From Diprion similis (lineage: Eukaryota; Arthropoda; Insecta; Hymenoptera; Diprionidae), in the NCBI RefSeq assembly GCF_021155765.1, contig NC_060106.1, forward strand, positions 15,526,031 to 15,590,030: a DNA stretch of 64,000 bases, written 5' to 3'. A program made the translations under genes and the position numbers. Under the pieces are notes generated by a model. It did not search any database. It worked only from the letters and a program-made list of their open reading frames with translations, and had not been told where the DNA came from. Below are positions 1-10,700 of this stretch, in pieces. Numbering within the stretch: the first letter of the stretch is position 1; each line of letters opens with the position of its first letter.

Positions 1-1384
1 TGCGGCATCACGAATTTGACTAAAATTTCAGTCAGACCATTGACAGTAAAAAAGTTCGTAGGATACATAACCGAAGGGCAAATTGTACTTACAATTGTTT
101 CAACGATGCAAATTCGAACTTGTTCCGACGCGTGAATATTTGATTGGGATTGCGATACTTTTGCGGTTACTTTTTCATATTTCATGTAAGTAAATAACAA
201 CTGCACTTCGCCATTTTATGTATTTCGTATGCGTAAACGAATCGCGAAGCAGGTTACCAGCTCTATTCGGCTACGCCATTGTACTTGCCACTTCCGCTCG
301 CCATTCGGGAAGTCGAGACGCGCGAACCGACGAAATCTTGAAATCTCATGCAAGTGACCTGTGTGTACACAATTCTTTGAGCAATTGCCGCACTCTTTCC
401 TCTGACGTTTCCTAGACTTGCCCTCGACTAAGGACTATCAATAACCGTCTGCCACGAATTGAGTTCACTGAAGTCAAGTGCGGCACGGCCCACATGGGGC
501 AAATTCGAAATGCAACGGATTTCTGCAATTACCGACCGATGTTCACACGCTGGATCATTGTAAGCGTCCGCTGTTGGTTCACAGTTGATGCCTTTCCATA
601 GCAAGTTCATATTCTATTTACGCGGAGCTTATACTCCTGGAGTGATCATATCACCGAACACCTGAAACCGCTGGAAAGAACTCAGAAGATCAGCCTGAGA
701 ATCAATAACCAAAAGGATAGAATGCACTTTACGGAAAAACTCTTTGAGAAAACAGGACTAGACATGAGACAAACCTGCATGAAGGCAAATTTAACGGACG
801 AAAAATACAAGATCGTACACGAGCATGACACAGGGGCGAAAGTCAATGAAAAAATAACGAACTTGAAAAAGCACAATACAAAAGGACAACATCAAGCTGA
901 CTACATATAGGCAGCAGAATTTATAACAAACTGACTAACGGAATGAGAGAAAAACAATTGTACGAGATTAGAAAAAACATGCAGCAATGAATTTTGAACG
1001 AATGAAGAGATTACTTCGACAGAATTGAAAAACCGCGGCACAACTTATCAAAACTAGGAGCCAGAACACTGAGGGCACGACACACCATTATTATGGAAGA
1101 GCAGAGTGCTGAACACTGCACGACCTACGCGAAAGTTGCCGGGCTTATATGGGATAGAGAGAAGGATTCTACGAGGAGAAAATCATGGCCGATTTTTAAT
1201 TTGGTGTAGTTATTTTTCGAAAATGAATGTAGAACCTAAGCAAGACACTATAAGGAAAACAAAAGATTCTTGTCTAGATTGCACACGAAACAATGTAATT
1301 CGTATATTCTCGATGTAATGTAACGGCGACTTTATGGGAACACAATAAAAAGGGACTGTAATGAAATGATGCGTTTTGATTTGT
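1..1384. other. Unassigned flank left of the satellite array
   Basis: I see no supported gene here. Short open frames exist (for example around 608-910 on the + strand, with a Lys/Glu-rich translation), but they lack recognisable domains and end in a string of stops, so they may be chance or a decayed mobile element. Base composition is less AT-rich in 220-560 than in the rest. Satellite homology begins to be visible only from about 1360-1390. Confidence 0.5.
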
Positions 1385-1940
1385 AGTAACAATTTTGAAG
1401 ATTTTCCATAGTGCTTGAATGAATTCTTTCGTAGGCCACATGGACGTGCTTGGACGAAGATAGTCGATTGCACGCAGTCCAAATGTACTGCGACTGAGAG
1501 ATCATGAGTTAGAGTCGTGAAGCGAAACAAATTATCTTCTCGTTTTTCAGCTGCGCGTCTTCGTGACGTGATTTCTCTGCTGTTCCTATCCTGTTTTTGC
1601 TGTGTTTTCCAAGTTCCTGGGGGTCCAGTTACCCCACTGAGGGTCACACTAGTCGATTCGGGGACGGAAAATACGCAGCGTGCGATTGATCAGAAGGTAC
1701 AGCCAAAAAACGAAGCTCTTTGTTTTCTTGTTTTTCTGCTGCTGGTGTTTTCTCCGTAACTTCTCTGCTGTTGGTCCTATCCTGTTTTTGCGGAGTTTTC
1801 TGAGTTCCTGGGGGTCGAATCACCCTAGAAAGAGTCATACCAATCGATTCCGAGACAAAAAATTTTCGGCTCTGAAAATGACCAAAAAAGTAAGGCTAAC
1901 CCCTTTGGATTTTTGGCGGAAATTTCGACGATTTTGATCA
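1385..1940. repeat. Degenerate left-edge satellite monomers
   Basis: The first monomers are recognisable but heavily substituted. At 1465-1485 the block corresponding to ATCGATTGAACGCAGTCCC is changed, and at about 1655-1670 the sequence jumps from the ATTCGGGGACGGAAAAT block straight to GCGATTGATCAGAAGG, so roughly half a monomer is missing. From about 1690 onward the A type is intact, and homogeneity rises to the right. This is the usual pattern of a satellite edge that escapes homogenisation. Confidence 0.85.
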
Positions 1941-3902
1941 GCGCTGCATTCAATTTTGCGAGGCACTACTCCGACGTAATTTTACGCGAGAAATCGCTTG
2001 AACGCAGTCCCAATAAGATGCGAGCAACGCATCAAAAGTTACAGCCAAAAAACTGGAAATTTTCATCGTCATTTCTCTGCTGTTGGTCTGACGCGTTTTT
2101 TCATGTGCTTTCTGAGTTCCTTGGGGTCGAATTACCCTAGAGATGGTCATGCAAATCGATTCCAGGACGGAAAATTTTCGGCTCCGAAAATGACCAAAAA
2201 AGGAAGGCTAACCCCTTAGGATTTTTGGCGAAACTTCCGACGATTTTGAGAAGCGCTGCAATCAAATTTGGAAGGCACTATTCCGACGTAGTTTTGCGAG
2301 GGAAATCGATTGGGCGCAGGCCGAATGCGCTGCGAGCAATGGATTAAAAGTTACAGCCAAAAAACGAAACACTGTGTCTTCTCATTTTTCTGCTGCTGGT
2401 GTATTCTCCGTAACTTCTCTGCTGTTGGTCCTATCCTGTTTTTGCGGAGATTTCTGTGTTCCTGGGGGTCGAATTACCCTAGAAAGGGTCATATCAATCG
2501 ATTTCGAGACGAGAAATTTTCGGCTCCGAAAATGACCAAAAAAGGAAGGCTAACCCCTTTGGATTTTTGGCGAAAATTTCGACGATTTTGAAAAGCGCTG
2601 CAATCCATTTTGTGAGGCACTACTCCGACGTAATTTTGCGAGAGGAATCGATTAAACGCAGTCCCAATAAGCTGCGAGCAACGAATCAGAAGTTACAGCA
2701 AAAATACTGGAGATTTTCGTTGTCATTTCTCTGCTGTTGGTCTGACGCTCTTTTTCATGTGCTTTCTGAGTTCCTTGGGGTCGAATTACCCTAGAGATGG
2801 TCATGCAAATCGATTCGAAGACAAAAAAATTTCGGCTCCGAAAATGACTGAAAAAGTAAGGCTAACCCCTTTGGATTTTCGGCGAAAATTTCGACGATTT
2901 TGAAAAGCGCTGCAATCAATCTTGTAAGGCACTATTCCGACGTGATTTTGCGAGAGAAATCGATTGAGCGCAGGCCGAATGCGCTGCGAGCAATAGATTG
3001 AAAGTTACAGCCAAAAAACGAAACACTGTGTCTTCTCATTTTTCTGCTGCTGGTGTATTCTCCGTAACTTCTCTGCTGTTGGTCCTATCCTGTTTTTGCG
3101 GAGATTTCTGAGTTCCTGGGGGTCGAATTACCCTAGAAAGGGTCATATCAATCGATTCCGAGACGAGAAATTTTCGGCTCTGAAAATGACCAAAAAAGTA
3201 AGGCTAACCCCTTTGGATTTTTGGCGAAAATTTCGACGATTGTGAAAAGCGCTGCAATCAATTTTGTGAGGCACTACTCCGACGTAATTTTGCGAGAGGA
3301 ATCGATTTAACGCAGTCCCAATGAGCTGCGAGCAACGAATCAGAAGTTACAGCGAAAAAACTGGAAATTTTCATCGTCATTTCTCTGCTGTTGGTCTGAC
3401 GCTTTTTTTCATGTGCTTTCTGAGTTCCTTGGGGTCGAATTACCCTAGAGATGGTCATGCAAATCGATTCCAAGACAAAAAAATTTCGGCTCCGAAAATG
3501 ACTGAGAAAGTAAGGCTAACCCCTTTGGATTTTCGGCGAAAATTTCGACGATTTCGAAAAGCGCTGCAATTAATCTTGTAAGGCACTATTCCGACGTAAT
3601 TTTGCGAGAGAAATCGAATGGGCGCAGGCCGAATGCGCTGCGAGCAATGGATTAAAAGTTACAGCCAAAAAACGAAACACTGTGTCTTCTCATTTTTCTG
3701 CTGCTGGTGTATTCTCCGTAACTTCTCTGCTGTTGGTCCTATCCTGTTTTTGCGGAGATTTCTGAGTTCCTGGGGGTCGAATTACCCTAGAAAGGGTCAT
3801 ATCAATCGATTCCGAGACGAGAAATTTTCGGCTCTGGAAATGACCAAAAAAGTAAGGCTAACCCCTTTGGATTTTTGGCGAAAATTTCGACGATTGTGAA
3901 AA

Positions 3903-4214
3903 GCGCTGCAATCAATTTTGTGAGGCACTACTCCGACGTAATTTTGCGAGAGGAATCGATTGAACGCAGTCCCAATGAGCTGCGAGCAACGAATCAGAAG
4001 TTACAGCGAAAAAACTGGAAATTTTCATCGTCATTTCTCTGCTGTTGGTCTGACGCTTTTTTTCATGTGCTTTCTGAGTTCCTTGGGGTCGAATTACCCT
4101 AGAAGGGGTCATACCAATCGATTCCGAGACGAAAAATTTTCGGCTCTGAAAATGACCAAAAAAGTAAGGCTAACCCCTTTGGATTGTTGGCGAAAATTTC
4201 GACGATTTTGAAAA
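3903..4214. repeat. Chimeric B/A satellite monomer, copy 1
   Basis: The 5' half is B type (CACTACTCCG, AATGAGCTGCGAGC, TTTTTTTCATGTGC). After the shared GGGGTCGAATTACCCTAGA block it switches to A-type sequence (AAGGGGTCATACCAATCGAT, TTTTCGGCTCTGAAAATGAC, GGATTGTTGGCG). It is followed by a normal-phase B, so the local order is A, B/A, B. The private GGATTGTTGGCG variant tags this monomer. Confidence 0.9.
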
Positions 4215-4527
4215 GCGCTGCAATCAATTTTGTGAGGCACTACTCCGACGTAATTTTGCGAGAGGAATCGATTGAACGCAGTCCCAATGAGCTGCGAGCA
4301 ACGAATCAAAAGTTACAGCCAAAAAACTGGATATTTTTCATCGTCATTTCTCTGCTGTTGGTCTGAAGCTTTTTTTCATGTGCTTTCTGAGTTCCTTGGA
4401 GTCGAATTACCCTAGAGATGGTCATGCAAATCGATTCCAAGACAAAAAAATTTCGGCTCCGAAAATGACTGAGAAAGTAAGGCGAACCCCTTTGGATTTT
4501 CGGCGAAAATTTCGACGATTTTGAAAA

Positions 4528-4869
4528 GCGCTGCAATCAATCTTGTAAGGCACTATTCCGACGTAATTTTGCGAGAGAAATCGATTGGGCGCAGGCCGAA
4601 TGCGCTGCGAGCAATGGATTAAAAGTTACAGCCAAAAAACGAAACACTGTGTCTTCTCATTTTTCTGCTGCTGGTGTATTCTCCGTAACTTCTCTGCTGT
4701 TGGTCCTATCCTGTTTTTGCGGAGATTTCTGAGTTCCTGGGGGTCGAATTACCCTAGAAAGGGTCATATCAATCGATTCCGAGACGAGAAATTTTCGGCT
4801 CTGAAAATGACCAAAAAAGTAAGGCTAACCCCTTTGGATTTTTGGCGAAAATTTCGACGATTTTGAAAA
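4528..4869. repeat. Reference A monomer (342 bp)
   Basis: A typical A copy: it starts at GCGCTGCAATCAATCTTG, has the CTGCTGCTGGTGTATTCTCC insertion followed by TCTCTGCTGTTGGTCCTATC, then GAGTTCCTGGGGGTCGAATT, and ends with TTTTCGGCTCTGAAAATGAC and GGATTTTTGGCG. Subfamilies differ at GATTGGGCG, GAATGGGCG or GATTGAGCG, and at TGTATTC versus TGAATTC (the latter creates an EcoRI site, for example at 10219, 11527 and 18039). Confidence 0.95.
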
Positions 4870-5181
4870 GCGCTGCAATCAATTTTGTGAGGCACTACTC
4901 CGACGTAATTTTGCGAGAGGAATCGATTGAACGCAGTCCCAATGAGCTGCGAGCAACGAATCAAAAGTTACAGCCAAAAAACTGGAAATTTTCATCGTCA
5001 TTTCTCTGCTGTTGGTCTGACGCTTTTTTTCATGTGCTTTCTGAGTTCCTTGGGGTCGAATTACCCTAGAGATGGTCATGCAAATCGATTCCAAGACAAA
5101 AAAATTTCGGCTCCGAAAATGACTAAAAAAGTAAGGCTAACCCCTTTGGATTTTCGGCGAAAATTTCGACTATTTCGAAAA
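4870..5181. repeat. Reference B monomer (312 bp)
   Basis: A typical B copy: it starts at GCGCTGCAATCAATTTTGTG, has CACTACTCCGACG, AACGCAGTCCCAATGAGC, TGACGCTTTTTTTCATGTGC and CCTAGAGATGGTCATGCAAA, and ends with TTTCGGCTCCGAAAATGACT and GGATTTTCGGCG. It lacks the roughly 30-bp insertion of A. About 18 CpG dinucleotides can be counted in this one copy. Confidence 0.95.
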
Positions 5182-7485
5182 GCGCTGCAATTAATCTTGT
5201 AAGGCACTATTCCGACGTAATTTTGCGAGAGAAATCGAATGGGCGCAGGCCGAATGCGCTGCGAGCAATGGATTAAAAGTTACAGCCAAAAAACGGAACA
5301 CTGTGTCTTCTCATTTTTCTGCTGCTGGTGTATTCTCCGTAACTTCTCTGCTGTTGGTCCTATCCTGTTTTTGCGGAGATTTCTGAGTTTCTGGGGGTCG
5401 AATTACCCTAGAAAGGGTCATACCAATCGATTCCGAGACGAGAAATTTTCGGCTCTGAAAATGACCAAAAAAGTAAGGCTAACCCCTTTGGATTTTTGGC
5501 GAAAATTTCGACGATTTTGAAAAGCGCTTCAATCAATTTTGTGAGGCACTACTCCGACGTAATTTTGCGAGAGGAATCGATTAAACGCAGTCCCAATAAG
5601 CTGCGAGCAACGAATCAGAAGTTACAGCAAAAATACTAGAGATTTTCATTGTCATTTCTCTGCTGTTGGTCTGACGCTCTTTTTCATGTGCTTTCTGAGT
5701 TCCTTGGGGTCGAATTACCCTAGAGATGGTCATGCAAATCGATTCCAAGACAAAAAAATTTCGGCTCCGAAAATGACTGAAAAAGTAAGGCTAACCCCTT
5801 TGAATTTTCGGCGAAAATTTCGACGATTTTGAAAAGCGCTGCAATCAATCTTGTGAGGCACTATTCCGACGTGATTTTGCGAGAGAAATCGATTGAGCGC
5901 AGGCCGAATGCGCTGCGAGCAATGGATTGAAAGTTACAGCCAAAAAACGAAACACTGTGTCTTCTCATTTTTCTGCTGCTGGTGTATTCTCCGTAACTTC
6001 TCTGCTGTTGGTCCTATCCTGTTTTTGCGGAGATTTCTGAGTTCCTGGGGGTCGAATTACCCTAGAAAGGGTCATATCAATCGATTCCGAAACGAGAAAT
6101 TTTCGGCTCTGAAAATGACCAAAAAAGTAAGGCTAACCCCTTTGGATTTTTGTCGAAAATTTCGACGATTTTGAAAAGCGCTGCAATCCATTTTGTGTGG
6201 CACTACTCCGACGTAATTTTGCGAGAGGAATCGATTAAACGCAGTCCCAATAAGCTGCGAGCAACGAATCAGAAGTTACAGCAAAAATACTGGAGATTTT
6301 CGTTGTCATTTCTCTGCTGTTGGTCTGACGCTCTTTTTCATGTGCTTTCTGAGTTCCTTGGGGTCGAATTACCCTAGAGATGGTCATGCAAATCGATTCC
6401 AAGACAAAAAAATTTCGGCTCCGAAAATGACTGAGAAAGTAAGGCAAACCCCTTTGGATTTTCGGCGAAAATTTCGACGATTTTGAAAAGCGCTGCAATC
6501 AATCTTGTAAGGCACTATTCCGACGTAATTTTGCGAGAGAAATCGATTGAGCGCAGGCCGAATGCGCTGCGAGCAATGGATTAAAAGTTACAGCCAAAAA
6601 ACGAAACACTGTGTCTTCTCATTTTTCTGCTGCTGGTGTATTCTCCGTAACTTCTCTGCTGTTGGTCCTATCCTGTTTTTGCGGAGATTTCTGTGTTCCT
6701 GGGGGTCGAATTACCCTAGAAAGGGTCATATCAATCGATTTCGAGACGAGAAATTTTCGGCTCCGAAAATGACCAAAAAAGGAAGGCTAACCCCTTTGGA
6801 TTTTTGGCGAAAATTTCGACGATTTTGAAAAGCGCTGCAATCCATTTTGTGAGGCACTACTCCGACGTAATTTTGCGAGAGGAATCGATTAAACGCAGTC
6901 CCAATAAGCTGCGAGCAACGAATCAGAAGTTACAGCAAAAATACTGGAGATTTTCGTTGTCATTTCTCTGCTGTTGGTCTGACGCTCTTTTTCATGTGCT
7001 TTCTGAGTTCCTTGGGGTCGAATTACCCTAGAGATGGTCATGCAAATCGATTCGAAGACAAAAAAATTTCGGCTCCGAAAATGACTGAAAAAGTAAGGCT
7101 AACCCCTTTGGATTTTCGGCGAAAATTTCGACGATTTCGAAAAGCGCTGCGATTAATCTTGTAAGGCACTATTCCGACGTAATTTTGCGAGAGAAATCGA
7201 GTGGGCGCAGGCCGAATGCGCTGCGAGCAATGGATTAAAAGTTACAGCCAAAAAACGAAACACTGTGTCTTCTCATTTTTCTGCTGCTGGTGTATTCTCC
7301 GTAACTTCTCTGCTGTTGGTCCTATCCTGTTTTTGCGGAGATTTCTGAGTTCCTGGGGGTCGAATTACCCTAGAAAGGGTCATATCAATCGATTCCGAGA
7401 CGAGAAATTTTCGGCTCTGAAAATGACCAAAAAAGTAAGGCTAACCCCTTTGGATTTTTGGCGAAAATTTCGACGATTGTGAAAA

Positions 7486-7797
7486 GCGCTGCAATCAATT
7501 TTGTGAGGCACTACTCCGACGTAATTTTGCGAGAGGAATCGATTGAACGCAGTCCCAATGAGCTGCGAGCAACGAATCAGAAGTTACAGCGAAAAAACTG
7601 GAAATTTTCATCGTCATTTCTCTGCTGTTGGTCTGACGCTTTTTTTCATGTGCTTTCTGAGTTCCTTGGGGTCGAATTACCCTAGAAGGGGTCATACCAA
7701 TCGATTCCGAGACGAAAAATTTTCGGCTCTGAAAATGACCAAAAAAGTAAGGCTAACCCCTTTGGATTGTTGGCGAAAATTTCGACGATTTTGAAAA
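7486..7797. repeat. Chimeric B/A satellite monomer, copy 2
   Basis: Same B-to-A switch and same private GGATTGTTGGCG variant as the copy at 3903, 3583 bp further on. The following B monomer again has the extra T (GGATATTTTTC), making it 313 bp. Confidence 0.9.
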
Positions 7798-10700
7798 GCG
7801 CTGCAATCAATTTTGTGAGGCACTACTCCGACGTAATTTTGCGAGAGGAATCGATTGAACGCAGTCCCAATGAGCTGCGAGCAACGAATCAAAAGTTACA
7901 GCCAAAAAACTGGATATTTTTCATCGTCATTTCTCTGCTGTTGGTCTGAAGCTTTTTTTCATGTGCTTTCTGAGTTCCTTGGAGTCGAATTACCCTAGAG
8001 ATGGTCATGCAAATCGATTCCAAGACAAAAAAATTTCGGCTCCGAAAATGACTGAGAAAGTAAGGCAAACCCCTTTGGATTTTCGGCGAAAATTTCGACG
8101 ATTTTGAAAAGCGCTGCAATCAATCTTGTAAGGCACTATTCCGACGTAATTTTGCGAGAGAAATCGATTGGGCGCAGGCCGAATGCGCTGCGAGCAATGG
8201 ATTAAAAGTTACAGCCAAAAAACGAAACACTGTGTCTTCTCATTTTTCTGCTGCTGGTGTATTCTCCGTAACTTCTCTGCTGTTGGTCCTATCCTGTTTT
8301 TGCGGAGATTTCTGAGTTCCTGGGGGTCGAATTACCCTAGAAAGGGTCATATCAATCGATTCCGAGACGAGAAATTTTCGGCTCTGAAAATGACCAAAAA
8401 AGTAAGGCTAACCCCTTTGGATTTTTGGCGAAAATTTCGACGATTTTGAAAAGCGCTGCAATCAATTTTGTGAGGCACTACTCCGACGTAATTTTGCGAG
8501 AGGAATCGATTGAACGCAGTCCCAATGAGCTGCGAGCAACGAATCAAAAGTTACAGCCAAAAAACTGGAAATTTTCATCGTCATTTCTCTGCTGTTGGTC
8601 TGACGCTTTTTTTCATGTGCTTTCTGAGTTCCTTGGGGTCGAATTACCCTAGAGATGGTCATGCAAATCGATTCCAAGACAAAAAAATTTCGGCTCCGAA
8701 AATGACTGAAAAAGTAAGGCTAACCCCTTTGGATTTTCGGCGAAAATTTCGACTATTTCGAAAAGCGCTGCAATTAATCTTGTAAGGCACTATTCCGACG
8801 TAATTTTGCGAGAGAAATCGAATGGGCGCAGGCCGAATGCGCTGCGAGCAATGGATTAAAAGTTACAGCCAAAAAACGGAACACTGTGTCTTCTCATTTT
8901 TCTGCTGCTGGTGTATTCTCCGTAACTTCTCTGCTGTTGGTCCTATCCTGTTTTTGCGGAGATTTCTGAGTTTCTGGGGGTCGAATTACCCTAGAAAGGG
9001 TCATACCAATCGATTCCGAGACGAGAAATTTTCGGCTCTGAAAATGACCAAAAAAGTAAGGCTAACCCCTTTGGATTTTTGGCGAAAATTTCGACGATTT
9101 TGAAAAGCGCTTCAATCAATTTTGTGAGGCACTACTCCGACGTAATTTTGCGAGAGGAATCGATTAAACGCAGTCCCAATAAGCTGCGAGCAACGAATCA
9201 GAAGTTACAGCAAAAATACTAGAGATTTTCATTGTCATTTCTCTGCTGTTGGTCTGACGCTCTTTTTCATGTGCTTTCTGAGTTCCTTGGGGTCGAATTA
9301 CCCTAGAGATGGTCATGCAAATCGATTCCAAGACAAAAAAATTTCGGCTCCGAAAATGACTGAAAAAGTAAGGCTAACCCCTTTGAATTTTCAGCGAAAA
9401 TTTCGACGATTTTGAAAAGCGCTGCAATCAATCTTGTGAGGCACTATTCCGACGTGATTTTGCGAGAGAAATCGATTGAGCGCAGGCCGAATGCGCTGCG
9501 AGCAATGGATTGAAAGTTACAGCCAAAAAACGAAACACTGTGTCTTCTCATTTTTCTGCTGCTGGTGTATTCTCCGTAACTTCTCTGCTGTTGGTCCTAT
9601 CCTGTTTTTGCGGAGATTTCTGAGTTTCTGGGGGTCGAATTACCCTAGAAAGGGTCATACCAATCGATTCCGAGACGAGAAATTTTCGGCTCTGAAAATG
9701 ACCAAAAAAGTAAGGCTAACCCCTTTGGATTTTTGGCGAAAATTTCGACGATTTTGAAAAGCGCTTCAATCAATTTTGTGAGGCACTACTCCGACGTAAT
9801 TTTGCGAGAGGAATCGATTAAACGCAGTCCCAATAAGCTGCGAGCAACGAATCAGAAGTTACAGCAAAAATACTAGAGATTTTCATTGTCATTTCTCTGC
9901 TGTTGGTCTGACGCTCTTTTTCATGTGCTTTCTGAGTTCCTTGGGGTCGAATTACCCTAGAGATGGTCATGCAAATCGATTCCAAGACAAAAAAATTTCG
10001 GCTCCGAAAATGACTGAAAAAGTAAGGCTAACCCCTTTGAATTTTCGGCGAAAATTTCGACGATTTTGAAAAGCGCTGCAATCAATCTTGTGAGGCACTA
10101 TTCCGACGTGATTTTGCGAGAGAAATCGATTGAGCGCAGGCCGAATGCGCTGCGAGCAATGGATTGAAAGTTACAGCCAAAAAACGAAACACTGTGTCTT
10201 CTCATTTTTCTGCTGCTGGTGAATTCTCCGTAACTTCTCTGCTGTTGGTCCTATCCTGTTTTTGCGGAGATTTCTGAGTTCCTGGGGGTCGAATTACCCT
10301 AGAAAGGGTCATATCAATCGATTCCGAGACGAGAAATTTTCGGCTCTGAAAATGACCAAAAAAGTAAGGCTAACCCCTTTGGATTTTTGGCGAAAATTTC
10401 GACGATTTTGAAAAGCGCTGCAATCAATTTTGTGACGCACTACTCCGACGTAATTTTGCGAGAGGAATCGATTGGACGCAGTCCCAATGAGCTGCGAGCA
10501 ACGAATCAAAAGTTACAGCCAAAAAACTGGAAATTTTGATCGTCATTTCTCTGCTGTTGGTCTGAAGCTTTTTTTCATGTGCTTTCTGAGTTCCTTGGGG
10601 TCGAATTACCCTAGAGATGGTCATGCAAATCGATTCCAAGACAAAAAAATTTCGGCTCCGAAAATGACTGAAAAAGTAAGGCTAACCCCTTTGGATTTTC

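Noticed and set aside
722..910. Open frame with a Lys/Glu-rich translation as a gene
   Set aside because: 62 codons, no recognisable family, followed by frequent stops in the same frame; no splice sites that rescue it.
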